This document shows, one piece after another, positions 10,627 through 23,020 of a DNA stretch of 64,000 nucleotides. Both the position numbers and the translations under genes were made by a program. The stretch is from Hygrophila difformis (Eukaryota; Streptophyta; Magnoliopsida; Lamiales; Acanthaceae): assembly GCA_030278955.1 (NCBI GenBank), contig JAOANR010000004.1:2504845-2568844 (forward strand), read 5' to 3'. Within the stretch, counting starts at the first letter, position 1. Every line of letters starts with the position of its first letter. The notes beneath the pieces were generated by a model. The model saw only the letters and a list, made by a program, of their open reading frames with translations. It did not search any database and was not told the origin of the DNA.

Positions 10627-12654
10627 ATGAGGTTCCGATTCAAATCCCCCGTTCCATTGGTGTTGCTCCGGCAGCCGCAAGCGACGGCAGCGGCGATTCA
10701 TTCGGCCTCCAAAAAGTGCGGAGTCTTTCTCATGTATTTATACAAGCTTTTACCATTTTTTTTTCCGTCAGCCTTCTTGTTTTATTTGCAGTTCTTCATT
10801 TGGAATTGCGTTTGACATTGATGGCGTGATACTTCGTGGTTCTACTCCGATTGGGAATTCTGGGAGAGCACTGAGAAGATTATATGACGGTTCTGGTAAT
10901 TCTCATTTCCCAGTTACTTAATTTGTTATTTTCGCCTTTTGGGGGTGAAATGAAAGTAAATAGCGAAGGAAAAGCACAGACACAGTTGGATGTTTTCCGT
11001 AAACGTGATCGGTGGTCATGTATGTGCTATTTCTGTTGTTATCAGTACTATCAAAATAGCACTAGTGTCCTTCGGAATGCATAAAGTGTTTCATGAACAA
11101 TATGTGGTTACAATATAATGCCTGGACGTTACTCGATATGGAAATTGATTTAAGCATACTCTGGATTACTATTTTCAAGTAATAGTATCATTTTTGTTCA
11201 CCGGAATTTTATATATTGGAGTTAGAGATTTTGGATACCAAAGACCACATCTCTAAGTTGTTTTGTTGTAGTGTTTAACCATGTCCTATTACACCATGGT
11301 TTGTTGTGGGTTGGATAGTTGGGACGGTGTAAAAACATTGAGAGGACTTTTTATTTCCAACATCGTATACTTTCTTTTGTGAAAACCATCACGATCTTAG
11401 GAAAATTCTGAAGATAAACATACTTTGTTTGGAGCACTCCAGTATGGATGAACCACTAGGAAATTTGTGGGGTGCAGGCAAGGTGTTGATTTATGTGGCT
11501 GGATATGAATCTTGAAGGCACTCTTGTCTAATGACTTTTGGTTGTTGTGGTTGGGTGGTTATTATTGTAATTGAGATATTGTATCATCTAACAGACATTG
11601 GCCCCACCTCCAAAAAATGAAATAAAAGTGTGTGACATTATTGCATCTGAATTTTTTTATGCTTATTTCCTTGTAAAACATGCATTTGTACAACTGTTCA
11701 GAAATTTTATGCATCTAAAACATCGTTTATATGGTCGACATAGACTAGTTCTTTGAGATTGGGAAACATTTGTAAAATAGGCTGAAATTTCCAGTTAAAG
11801 GGAATTAATTGTAGTATAGTCGCATGTTTGACTAGAATCAAGAATATCATTGAAGCCTAGTTCTGCTTGTAGATGCTTAGTCGTAAAAGACACAAAAAGA
11901 CAAATGATAGTACAGATGGCTTGTTGCGTGCTCTGAATTCGCCTTGGTGAAGGTAATGAATTTATTAATGGGTAGTATATCTAGTAAAATTACTAAAGCC
12001 CATCCCTAAAATCTCCCGATTTTGATTTCCAGGGAGTTATTTTTTTTCTAGTATTGCCAGTTTGTGTATTTTTCCTGCATCTATATTTCTTTCATTTTCA
12101 ATTTTTTTTCATATGGATTAATGGATATTAGCAGACTAGATTAATTGATCGGATATGTTTTGCTATAGATGTGGATATTTCTTATTTGAGATTTCTTAGA
12201 TTTAGATGGTGAATTAATTTACTAAGTCGGATGTGTTGTTTCCTAGTGTAGTTTTTAGTTTGGGCCATTTTAATTATTACGGAGGATATTATAGTTTTGG
12301 CTAGTACTTATCTTGAAGTTTCTATTAATGTTGTGATGATTGAGGTTGTGATTTATTTTATATTTGTAGTATCTATCTATCCATCTTATTATATACTCCC
12401 TCCATTTGAAAATAATTCTAACATTTGCATAGTTGTTACTATTCACTGAGTAACTTTGATTCAAATTTTTAACACAATTATACAAGATAAAACATAGTCA
12501 ATTGGGATCTTGTTAGATTCTTCTAATCGAGTAGTTTTAGAATATCAAATTTTTATATTTTTTACTTTTACACAATTTGAGATATTAAGCGTTAAAAATG
12601 TGCATTGGATAACGGGAAACGCAGGAATGTTAAAATTTTTGAAAACGGAGGGAG

Positions 12655-12695
<41 letters not shown>

Positions 12696-15389
12696 TATGG
12701 CGGATGTGCACCATGCACCATGGCTTGGCACAAGCTTTGTGCCATACCACATTCATTGACTATTACAACTAAGGATTTTAGTGAGCATTGTTCATATGTA
12801 GGGATGGAAATGAGACTACGGCAGGGTGGGGAAGCATGGGGCTGCCCCGCCAGTGGAAGGGTGCCCCCACAGGAGCCTCGTATATTTGAGAAGAATAATT
12901 AAAAAAAGCAAATATTTAATATTTTAAATTAATAATTAAAATAAAATTTATTTAAAAGTTATTAAAATAACAATAATAATAGTCAACAAAATGAAATTAT
13001 TAAATTTATAATGCCAAACAACAGTATGATGTATAAAAATATGGTAAGTATACTTTAGAATACATACATTATATACTGGTATAATATTATTATATTATTA
13101 TGACATACTTTTATGTTATATACACATACATTATATTATTTTGAATAAATTATACTCCCTCTGTTCCACTTAAAATGTCCTGAATCATTTCTGCACACAA
13201 TCCAATGCACTTTTTTGATCGTTAATATCTCAAAATATATAAACTAAAAATTATGCAAAATATATATTCTAAAACTATACGATTAGACGAATCTAACAAA
13301 ACCGAACTCGACTATTTTTTTTCAAATATATACTTACATTAATATTGAGTCAAAGTTGAACAATGAACAGTGTCAAAAAGTCAAACATTCTACTGGGACG
13401 GAGGGAGTATAAAACTGGGGGCAGGTTGCGGTCAGATACCCTCTCCCTGTGTCCCCTGCCCTGTTTGTGAAACTGGGAAAACCCCTGGCGGCACACTATT
13501 TGTTTTTTTGGTACAATCCAGCAAAGATAATAGGCTCTAGAGGGAATAAGGCTATTGTTATTGTTTAAAATCAAAAGTTATTCTATGATGCATTCTTAAC
13601 AGGTTTTTAATTTTTTTTTCCTTACAGGTTCCTTGAAGATTCCTTTTTTGTTTTTAACAAATGGTAGGTATTCAAAGTTCTCATTCTTTTGATTTAGTGT
13701 ATTTTTTTTATTTGAGGTTTGAGGTTTAATTTATGAAAAAAGCTGGAGTTTAGTTATAAAGTTGTTGATTATGTTCCAGCAAATTCATTATGCCTTTTCT
13801 CAGATTCAAATTTAAATCATACTAAACCTACCTCCACTGTACGTTTATCCATAAATGAATGTAGTATCTTACAACAGACATTGTGATAGAAATTGAAGGG
13901 GTGTGTGCTAGAATATATATATTTGTCAATATGTTACTAATAGTTAAATTCATAGAATTATGTGGTCATGCATTGTAGGTGGTGGCATCCCAGAGTCCCA
14001 AAGAGCCATTGAGCTTAGCAACCTGCTTGGAGTGGATATCTTACCTTCTCAGGTATTGTTTATACCACATTGTAACACCGTAGTTTTCAAAAAGTGATAT
14101 AACTGAAATGTTATCACCACACCGCACCACACCTTTCCGAACAGGACATGCGTGACAGTAGAAATACTCGAAGACATGCTAAGGCAAAAGACAAACTGAC
14201 AAGACTTATGCAGCGGCCATGTTACTAACAGAAAATTAATTGGCTTCCATAAGAAGGAAAAGATTCTCAAAGCATGTTTACTTGAATCAACACATTTAAA
14301 AACAGGAAAAGAGAAGAATGTGTTATTTGGAACACTTAAAAACACCCCTTACTTATACACACTGCTGTTAAGTTGTCGCTGTGTGTGGTTCAACAAAGAT
14401 TATTCCTTTACTGCCAATTTCATACTTTAGATGATCATACAAGATGCTTATCCTTGTCTATTTCTTGTGATTTGTCTTCTCTACTTATAGCCTTGCGAAG
14501 GGAATGCTTCTATGATTTTTTATTTTATTCTCAACAGCATGCAATGGTTCATTTGAAAAGTAAATTTCTTTTTGTAGGAACTGATTCGAGGGCGGGGGAT
14601 TATTTTAAGTCATTATCAACCTTTACATTAAATTGTGCATTATATTTTTATAATTTGGGTTTAAATGATGTGGATTTTATTTGTTTGGTAATTTTCTCTT
14701 AAGCCATAATATTTCTTTGAGTATGGTCACACGTCCTGTTTAGAGGGTCTGGCAGGACCAGTTTGTGGTTATTCACCCTATTTTTAAAAAACCTTTAATG
14801 GAAGATGTTTCTTAGTGCATTAAGTATGACTACTGTGTCTGTGATCTGGGTGCAGGTGGTGCAAGGTCACTCACCCTTCAGAACTTTGTTAAATAGGTAT
14901 CACTGTTCTTCTGAAAATGTACTTTTCTATCCACTTCAGCTGATTTTAACTTTTTAATATTACCCTGTTTGCACCCTCTGTGTGTCTGTTTTCATTTGTC
15001 CAGTGGCATTTGGAACCTCTGTAATCCTTGTTGCATTCCTCTGGCAATTTAGGAATGTTTTTAATCTTCCAGAATTGCATTAGAACACTTGGTTATCAAT
15101 AATGTCTACATAAGGCAATTACAGTAATTAATTTTGTGCTTGTTGACTTCCACTGTTAAGCATGATTAGTGAACTTGCCGGTTAAGCATGATTCAGTTTA
15201 TTCCTTTTCAGATTAATGGGACTTTTGATGATATGATTTTACTGGTGATTCTTTTTGGTCATGTCATGATGTGAATATTTATATATGGATAGATTTTCTT
15301 CTGTTCTAGGTTTGAAAATGAATTCATTGTTGCCACGGGAAAAGGTGAACCTGCTGTTGTGATGTCTGAATATGGGTTTAAGTAAGTTA

Positions 15390-15451
<62 letters not shown>

Positions 15452-18060
15452 TGTGTGTGCGCGCGTAGTTATTCTTGAATCAAACATTCCTGCAGGAGAG
15501 TTGTCTCCCTAGATGAGTATGCGACACACTTCCACAATATTGATCCTGTAGCCAAATACAAGAAGTGGACTACAATTCAGAAATTGACCTGCCATAGAAA
15601 TTCTAATATAGCCTCAAGCCAAAGTGATTACTCAAAAAATGTCAAAGCTGTATTTGTTGTTAGTGATCCTGTTGACTGGGGACGAGATATACAGGTATTT
15701 TTGCTCACTGAGTCACTGTATCTATATAAAAGGACCAGGAAGATGTATATTTGTTTTCCAAAACTAGCAGCATTTTCTATGTTTTAATGCAACTTAAAAG
15801 TAGTACAGCAAAAGCAATAAGACATGGTAGATTTGGCACAAAAAAAAAAATATATCAATATATAATGCCTCTTTTAGCCAACATTTTGAGCCCTATATTT
15901 TTTACTCCCGTCTTTGAATAAAGCAACTGACAAAATTTAGGTTCTGTGCGATATTTTGACATCTGGAGGTCTTCCCGGAGTGAGAAATGGGCATCAACCA
16001 CCTCTTTATTTTGCAGCAGATGATCTACAATACCAGGTTGGGAATAATTGTTACTTCTGAGAGATCTCAGTCCAGCCTTAAAAAAACATCAACAGTGTTA
16101 ATTACTGAGAATGTCCAATGTTTCAATGTTTTCCAATCTCAGAATTTGTCCAGGCATTTAATTTTATCTGTTGATTGAGGAAATGAGAATAGATACATAT
16201 TGATGTGGTCGGGATGGATAGAGTCTAAACTGCCAAATTGAATTTATAATGTATTCATTCATCTTATAATTCTTATCATTTTGAGTCAGAAATGGCATTT
16301 TGGAAATCATGTGTGTGCTTTGAGCTACTCTTGCTTGTACTGAATTCTCTGGAGTATGATGTACTTTCTTGGATATCTTTCACGTAGTTTTCATTATTCA
16401 TTGAGAATATGCTGATCATATGCCAACTAACTGCAGGCTGCATTTCCATCAGAACGTCTTGGTATGGGTGCATTCCGAATTGCCCTGGAGAGCGTCTTCA
16501 ATAGGTACTATTGTGATTTTACAGTATTGAAAGTGTCATGGAAGTTTATTAAATTCTGTGATCAATTTCACCAACAATTGTTTAGCAATCATGAGTAGAG
16601 CTTTTGTGTTTTTCTTGGTGCTGCAATTTTGTTTACTTAACCACACATTCTATGGTGACGACTATTCCAAGTGATAATACTATTATATGCAGATTACATT
16701 TTTGGATGCTATACCTCCAGACTTTCATACCTGCAATTTCTGCTCGGCTGGCTTTAGGCCTTAACTTCAATTGTTAACTGCTTGATTACATTTGTCAGAA
16801 TTCATGACAAGCCATTGGAGTACACATCATTTGGGAAGCCAAATCCATTTGTTTTCAAAAACGCAGAAATGATTTTAAGACATCTAGGACATTCCTGCCA
16901 TGAGTATTTCAGTACCAAAAATGCAGATGCCAATGTACCTTCTTTCAGAACCCTGTATATGATTGGTGATAATCCATCGGTTGATATCAAAGGAGCCCAC
17001 CAGGTTTCTCTCTCACACGTGTTAATGCACATGCACAAAATCAACTTCTTAAATAGGACATTGGGGATGTTTGGGAGTCAGCGGATCCGCTAGCAGATAG
17101 CAGATTCGGAGATAGAACTGTGAGACAATATGCTCTTCCAATATGCTATATGCTGTCAATATGCTGTCATCCAAACAGCCCCATTAGTGATAACAAAAAT
17201 TTGGAATTGATAGTGTTGAGGTTGTGTCAACTGTATTTGGTGATGAGTTTTGTAAATTGTGTCACAGATGAGGATTAGGAACAAAAAATATGACATCTAA
17301 AATATATCTTTTTCCAAATATAGGGCCTGTTTGGGAATTAGCTGTTAGTTGTTAACTGATTATGTGAGTAATTTGAGTAATAAATTAGTTCAAATTAGCT
17401 GTTTGGCAGTTTTGTGGTAAAATTTTTGCCTAGAATAAGCTAATTCCAAAATGCTGCTATTTGCTGCGGTTTCAAAAAGAGCTGATTGGACTCTATTTTA
17501 AGTTATTTTGTCTTTTTAAATAAGCTAATTTATGTTAAATTGAATAAAATAAGCTAATTTTATTTAGTTTATTTGCCAAACAGGGCCTAGAATTCATAAC
17601 CATCTATTACTATCACAGTAGATTCTATGCCCAATGTTACAATTTTTATAGTAGCAGCTTCAATCTGAGAGAACTTTATCCTCATATGAGCAGGCAGGGC
17701 ATCCCTGGTTCTCCATTTTGACAAGGACAGGGGTTTTCAAGCAAAGAGATAACCACACGCAGTATCCGGCTGACATTGTAAGGCTTATGACTTAATATCT
17801 GTATAGTTGTTTCTTGTTTGCTGGAATGGCTGCGAATGCTCCTTCTGAGTTTTTCTTGGTTGTACTTGCGATGGTACACACGCCTGGAACCTACATTTGT
17901 ATGGTGTTATCTGCGGTGGACAAACTAAATAAAATTAGATGATAGATCTAGTGAGTAACTCTACAGTTGTGTGCAGGTTGTTGACACTGTGGAAGAAGCA
18001 GTGGAGTTTATACTGAAAAGAGAAGGCATTGTTTTGTCGATCCAACAACAACCCTATTAG
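10627..18060 (+). CDS. HDHD5: HAD-superfamily hydrolase, HDHD5/CECR5 family, 12 exons, 383 aa
   Basis: Exons: 10627-10715, 10792-10895, 13628-13663, 13979-14052, 14856-14896, 15310-15381, 15496-15694, 15941-16036, 16437-16504, 16799-17003, 17694-17777, 17977-18060. All introns are GT-AG and the 1152 coding nt stay in frame to TAG. The protein has HAD motif I with the two catalytic Asp (D38, D40 in FDIDGV), motif II LTNGGG (T75-N76), motif III Lys (GKPNP, K273) and motif IV GDNPSVD (D317, D322). A class II cap lies between II and III, and the C-terminus matches the family's HPWFSILTRTGVF and DTVEEAVEFIL blocks. The Arg-rich, acid-free N-terminal 30 residues suggest a mitochondrial presequence (inference). 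The family is a predicted phosphatase; its natural substrate is not known to me. Intron 2 (2.7 kb) and intron 10 hold MITEs. No disabling change seen. Confidence 0.9.
12396..12654. mobile_element. Stowaway-type MITE in intron 2 of HDHD5
   Basis: Left end CTCCCTCCATTTGAAAAT, right end AAAACGGAGGGAG, TA flanks. It is followed at once by an (AT)n microsatellite (about 12655-12700). Confidence 0.7.
13155..13407. mobile_element. Stowaway-type MITE in intron 2 of HDHD5
   Basis: Left end CTCCCTCTGTTCCACTT, right end TACTGGGACGGAGGGAG, TA flanks. It lies about 220 bp upstream of exon 3. Confidence 0.75.
15391..15466. repeat. (CT)n(GT)n compound microsatellite in intron 6 of HDHD5
   Basis: Starts 9 bp after the exon 6 splice donor (AA/GTAAGT at 15381) and fills most of the 114-bp intron. 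Confidence 0.9.
17063..17182. mobile_element. 120-bp MITE in intron 10 of HDHD5
   Basis: Left end GGGGATGTTTGGGAG and right end CATCCAAACAGCCCC are inverted, flanked by ATT on both sides. The interior has short repeats of ATATGCT. A PIF/Harbinger-like or hAT-like origin is possible; too short to decide. Confidence 0.55.
17323..17587. mobile_element. GGGCCTGTTTGG MITE in intron 10 of HDHD5
   Basis: Left end GGGCCTGTTTGGGAATTAG, right end TTTGCCAAACAGGGCC, TA flanks. Same family as 9619-9872 in the opposite orientation. Confidence 0.65.
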
Positions 18061-18556
18061 TTTCATCGAACATCCCTAGCTTGTTTCGTCCAATCTTTTC
18101 TTATCCACGTAAATGTAAATCCAATCGATTATAAACATTCTTGTTCATGTACTTTGTCTGACAAGTAGTGTTCCACGGAATCTTCACTTTTGCAGGATCC
18201 TGAATTCTTACAAGTTTGGAATCAAGTATCCATATTGGAATGCCATCCACATGTGCTATAATTTTATGATGTTGTACAAAAAAGACAATGAATAACATTG
18301 GATAACCCAAATTGTACGTATCTTTCATTTCTTCCATCTTCTTTGTATGTTCATATTTTTAATCTCAAACAAATTGTTAAAAACATCACTTATTACACAC
18401 AAAAAAATTGTTAGTCTTGTTATATGAAGTCCAAAGTTTTTTGTTTAGAGAGTTTATGGGAGTCTATATCATCCAAAATTACTAATGTATAACAGTGGGA
18501 AGGGGACAAATCTTCTCAGCCTGGATATGGTGGATCCTGGTAGCCTGACTGTTTCA
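18061..18556 (+). other. Presumed 3' UTR and downstream flank of HDHD5
   Basis: No coding sequence. The first 200-300 bp are probably 3' UTR. No canonical AATAAA stands out. Confidence 0.4.
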
Positions 18557-19547
18557 TAGCGTGGTAGACATAAGGCTTCACGTGTAAATATGGTCTGGGT
18601 CCGCCCGAACAGTGGTTGGTGGAAAGTAAACACCGACGGGTCCTCATTCGGAAATCCGGGTCCGGCCGGGATAGGTGGAGTTATTAGGAATGATAAAGGC
18701 GAGGTCATTTATATGCTATCAGACTATATTGGAATAGCTGACTCTACTGAAGCGGAGGTAAAGGCCGTAAGTAGGGTGTGTGAGGCGCTTATACGTGATC
18801 AAGGCTTCCCCCTCCCGAGATTGATTTTTGAATGTGACTCTTTAAATGTTGTTAAATGGATTAAGGAGCCACTAAAAATCCCATGGAGATTGAATTCCTT
18901 GATTGCCCAAATTTTGACAGTATTTAAATGTGCTGGGGAAGTTAAAATGTCGCATATTCTCAGGGAACGGAACAAGGAGGCTGACAGGTGGGCGAGAAAA
19001 GGTTCGGCAGGTGAAGATCTAGTAGAAGGATGGTTCTGACAGGGCAGGGTGAGTCCACTACTGTAATTTGAGCTCTGATGGGGTGGGAGTTTTGGGGATT
19101 ATAAATCAGAATAACTGCTGTTATATGGACTCGGTTTTGCTGAGAGGAAGGCTTCGCTTGAGGATTTTTTTTGGTATGGTGTAAAAGGAAAAGTGATTTC
19201 CGAAATTGTGCTCTAAACTGTTGCTGCAGTATGGCAATTTTAGAAGTGTGTATGCTGGTTGTTTTGTGTGTCTGGTGTGGTGGGGTTAGTTACGTCATTG
19301 GCTGTACTGCTGTAGACTGTAGTCATGGTTGCTGGTGTCAGTTGTGATTGTGGCAGAGGAGTGTATTCTTTTGGTTGGAATATTTTTTGTTAAATTTTTG
19401 GATGGGAGGGGCGGTGGAGGATTTTGAGATGAGGAGATGGGTTTGGAGTATGTGTCAGTGCACTTGGAATTCTGTGTTACAGCTAATCATCGGTCTCTGG
19501 ACCTTCCATGGTGGGAACAACACAAAATTTTTTTTTAAAAAAAAAAA
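18557..19547 (+). mobile_element. LINE 3' fragment with RNase H domain and short poly(A)
   Basis: The 3' terminal part of an L1-clade LINE lies about 500 bp downstream of HDHD5 and ends in an A-run at about 19536-19547. No upstream LINE domains are present, consistent with 5' truncation at insertion. No target duplication was found. Confidence 0.6.
18560..19039 (+). pseudogene. LINE RNase H domain, intact but isolated
   Basis: Open from at least 18560 to TGA at 19039, with an in-frame ATG at 18590. It contains VNTDGSSFGNPGPAG (first catalytic Asp), TEAEVKA (Glu), FECDSLN (Asp) and NKEADRWARKG (last Asp), so all four RNase H residues are there, over about 150 codons. In plant L1 elements this domain is the C-terminus of ORF2. 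It stands without reverse transcriptase, so it is most likely a relic; an intact frame alone does not show function. Confidence 0.75.
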
Positions 19548-19566
19548 TGTCATGTTTTCTTTTCAG

Positions 19567-19698
19567 GTAATTGCTGCTACTGGTATCACGCGGGGACGGA
19601 TGATGAAGGTATTTCGGGGCGAGGATGTTGCTGGTACTTTGTTTGAGTTAGAGGTTGCTGCGGCGAGAATTGATGCCCGGAGAAGTAAAGCAACTTGA
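19567..19698 (+). pseudogene. Possible exon remnant resembling the C-terminus of a glutamate-5-kinase/P5CS-type kinase
   Basis: After a TTTTCAG acceptor-like site at 19566, 43 codons run to TGA, including KVFRGEDVAGTLFE. The (K-V-x-x-G-E-x-V)-GTLF pattern is like the end of the amino-acid-kinase domain of glutamate 5-kinase and P5CS, with one extra residue before GTLF. No upstream exon is visible, since the LINE fragment sits where it would be. The assignment is weak and could be chance. Confidence 0.25.
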
Positions 19699-20301
19699 AG
19701 CATCATGGCCTATTATGCAGCTTGGTGTAAGACAATTTGGCAAGAAAGACGACTCTGGCATGGAACATTAAGCTACAGACATGCTAAACCGGCGAGATCT
19801 GTGCCCTAGTTGTCCCTGATTCGTGTGTATGCGGGGGTCATTTTGGGAATTCTTGAGCTTGTTTCAAACTTTCATGTTGAGCTTGCATACTTTCAATTCA
19901 ATGCATCGAAATCGAATTGGGCGCTAGGATGAACCATCTTTGTCCTTTCCAACAACAGCTTTTTCCTATAACCTTGTAAGCTGTGACTTGAGCCAAATTG
20001 ACATTCCCTTTCCTCCCTTATATATGCGAATTAAAACCTGTATCATCAGTCTCCCCCTGGTTAGCCATTTCAGACATCCTGGGGAACTTTGGAGTTGCCT
20101 GTTAATGTTCATACGATAATTCTACTGTTGTTGCAAATTTGGTGTCGGAAGTTTTGCGGAGATCGAATGTTTGAAATAGTGGGAGGGTGTGATTTTATAT
20201 GGCAGGAAACGGAAGGAAATATAACTGGTATTTTGGGTGGTGGTAGAAATTTTTGGGGTTATGTTTCTCTTCATTCTGGTATTGGTAGTTGGTTACTTCA
20301 G
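19699..20301. other. Non-coding sequence, possibly gene 3' UTR then LINE 3' UTR
   Basis: No gene. From about 20050 the TG-rich composition (GGTGGTAGAAATTTTTGGGG) and the following long A-run look like a LINE 3' end. Confidence 0.35.
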
Positions 20302-20303
20302 AG

Positions 20304-20333
<30 letters not shown>
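20302..20333 (+). repeat. Poly(A) tract, about 32 A
   Basis: Marks the 3' end of a retroposed sequence on the + strand, probably a LINE 3' UTR fragment lying within about 20050-20301. Confidence 0.7.
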
Positions 20334-20337
<4 letters not shown>

Positions 20338-21195
20338 GTAAAAAGATGATTGATATATTCAAAAAAAAAATTAGAATATAACAATTAGAAAAAGGTGATT
20401 GGTTTTGTCAGATTGTATAAGGGTGGATTCAATGAGGCAGGTATAAGGGTTGTTTAGTGAGGTTGGAATTTAGTTGGAGTGTTCAGTGTTGAGTAGGAGC
20501 TTTCATGGGTTTGTTTCTTGGTTGTTAGAAGGGTGGGTTATCTCTTGCTGATTTCTTTTCCAGGCAACATGATTTTGAATTTTCATATGAGCTTTTTCAG
20601 ATAGCTCCCCAATTCCCTTTTGTCTATTATCCATCCACTTATTCATTGTCTTGGCCCTGTTTTAGTTCATCTTTAGACCCTTTGTTTCGATCTATTGGAC
20701 TTGAATTTAATCTGCAGGGGAGATGTGATGTTTGAAACAAGTGTATGGGACTGCAATTGAGATACACCATCCGAGAGTTTTCACCGACCAGGGAGTTTGA
20801 GGAGTGGATCCGATTGATGGGGTAGTTTTTGTTTCCGAACCAAAGATGTCTGCATTCTGTGCTGCTTGCTGCTTACTGCTTACTGCGAATCATTGATCTT
20901 GATATAATGAGTTTGGATTCCTGTGTAATGGCGACAGAGTGTAGGAGCGGATGTGAAAAGTGAAGAGTTCTGCGGGTTGCTATTTTTGGTGGCATGACTA
21001 GTACTTAACCATTTGGTGTTCAAGTTTAGCTTATAGTGTTTGTTGTAGTTTAATTTCTTCCCTGGTGAAGAAGTGTTGTAGGCTGAAGATGGGGTAGACT
21101 TTCATTTTGTTTGTTTGGAGGTGTGCTCCTAAACTGCTAAATTTCGGTTGGTTCCTACCGTATGGAATAATATTAACTTTCCCTCGAAAAAAAAA
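20334..21195 (+). mobile_element. Probable second LINE 3' UTR fragment
   Basis: TG-rich, non-coding, ending CTTTCCCTCGAAAAAAAAAA, the usual end of plant LINE 3' regions. No coding domain remains, so the call rests on composition and the tail. Confidence 0.35.
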
Positions 21196-21617
21196 AACAA
21201 AGGAAAAGAATAAAGTATGAATAATCAAATTCTCAACCATAAGAATAAAAGTCAAGTGGTGTTAATTCTATTAAGTGGTTTCTTAACATGTCACTAATGA
21301 TTATGTCGTGGAAATATATGGAACATGTTGCTTCAATGAATTAGACTTCGTCATTGAAATAAGCTAAATTTCATTGATGCAATGCACTTTTTTACCGCGA
21401 TTCTCATTTCATTCTCATCAGGCCCGGTTAACAGCCTGTGCAACCTGACCTATAGCTATTAACAAGTCCCAAAAATTGGGGGCCATTTTTTAAAAAAAAA
21501 AATTTATTTTATTGATAAAGTATTTTTTTTGTTTTTAAAAAACTTATTAACTTTTGAGCCCAAAATTTGTAAATGATCTAAGAATAAAATAAAGTGTGAA
21601 TTTGCTTCTTAAAAAAT

Positions 21618-22010
21618 TAGAGTTAAATGTTTTTTTCAGGCCACCGTAGTCATTTCCATTTTTGTGCCATTAATTGTTCATATTATGGTTTTCGGCTATC
21701 ACAGAGCATTTTGGCCGAATGTATGGCCAATTTGACCAAATCAACGCCCAAACGGGTCGCGTGTGTTGCACTTTCCACGCGATGACCTAAAAGTGGAAAT
21801 GCTCTCCTTCTGATGGCCAATTTTAGTTTTTTTTTTTTTTTTTTTGCATGGAGAGTGCAGCGCACGCTGCCTCTAGGGGCGTTGACTTAGTCAAATTGGC
21901 CATAAATTCGAATCAAATGTCCTGTGATGGCCGAAAACCATAATAGGAACAATTGATGGTCAAAAAATGGAAATGATTCCTTGTAGTAGCCTAAAAAATA
22001 TTTAACTCTA
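21618..22010. mobile_element. Fold-back MITE with about 80-bp inverted arms
   Basis: Left arm begins TAGAGTTAAATG and contains ATTATGGTTTTCGGC near 21685. The right arm has the complement (GCCGAAAACCATAAT near 21935) and ends ATTTAACTCTA. The middle holds a second inverted pair (ATGGCCAATTTGACC / GTCAAATTGGCCAT) and a T-run. No certain target duplication. Confidence 0.6.
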
Positions 22011-22172
22011 GAAAAGAGTTAAATATTTTTTTATTTTTGACCAAGTACAAATGACTCTTTCTAGTAGAAAGTTAATTTTTTTTTTCTTTTGTACTTTCTT
22101 TCACTTTTACTCATTTATAAGGAATTATGGACGTTGATTGGCAAACTTCCTGGTTAATTTTTTACGTTTTAA

Positions 22173-22176
<4 letters not shown>

Positions 22177-22214
<38 letters not shown>
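22177..22214. repeat. (ATT)n microsatellite
   Basis: About twelve ATT/TTA units in a row. Confidence 0.9.
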
Positions 22215-22215
<1 letters not shown>

Positions 22216-22483
22216 AATAGTATTAGATTTGATAAGGTGACCTAAAATTTTTATTGAAACAGGGCCACTGAAAATAATTAGATGGCTTTGTTATAATGCT
22301 CAATATTGTAAGAAAATGATGTGTCTTTAGCTTTTTTTTATAAAAAATATTGTAATGCCTTTAGAAATTCATTATAAAATTAGTTTGAAAAATTCATTCT
22401 TTAAAAAATTTGTAATGCCTTAGAGAGGAATTAAAAATTTGTCTTGCAAAAACTATTTTCTAAAAAATTTATAATGTTTTTTT

Positions 22484-22596
22484 AAGTGCCGAAGCCATAG
22501 AAAGGGTGGTGGACTGGTGGGAGTCAATGTCATACAAATTAAAAATGGATAAAGGGGAGGGATAGAAGGCTGGGTGGGGAATCGAACCCCCTACCC
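22484..22596 (-). mobile_element. SINE family A, 5'-truncated copy on the minus strand
   Basis: On the minus strand it carries GGGTTCGATTCCCCACCC and the CTCCCACCA block found in 1527-1692. TAATGTTTTTTT occurs on both sides (22472-22483 and 22597-22608) as target duplication. Confidence 0.55.
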
Positions 22597-22836
22597 TAAT
22601 GTTTTTTTTTTTGGTAAACATTGATACTAATGTGTTGGCAAATATATGTGGAAGCCCCAACCCTAAATCGTTTTGAAAAGTCATTACAAATTTGTGATAC
22701 TAAATGTAATTTTTTTTTCTAAAAAAATTGTAATACATTTGAAAAGCATAATAAATTTGTGTTACTAAAATAATTTTATTTTCTTTTTAAAAAAATTGTA
22801 ATGCTTTGAAAAGGCAATACAAATGTGTGTTGCTAA

Positions 22837-23020
22837 CCAAACACAGTTTGCCGGAGTGACGTGGGGCTCTGGCAGCTTAAGCAAATGTCTCGGATTCGGG
22901 GCTTTGTGTATGCAAAATTCTGCTTTGGGAGAGGTAACCTTCAATGCCTGCCAGATCCTTGAGGGATTAGTTTTGGGTCTAACGTGACCTGGGGATATCC
23001 GGTATACGCCAAAAAAAATT
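22837..23020 (+). mobile_element. SINE (family B), copy 1
   Basis: 184 bp bounded by the duplication TGTGTTGCTAA (22826-22836, 23021-23031) and ending in an A-rich tail. It contains TCGGATTCGGGGCTTTGTGT (box-B-like) and GGGATTAGTTTTGGGTC, and ends GATATCCGGTATACGCC, matching the copy at 24642-24822 throughout. Confidence 0.75.

Noticed and set aside
15239..15487. Minus-strand frame with HTHTHT and RERERE runs
   Set aside because: It is the translation of the (CT)n(GT)n microsatellite.
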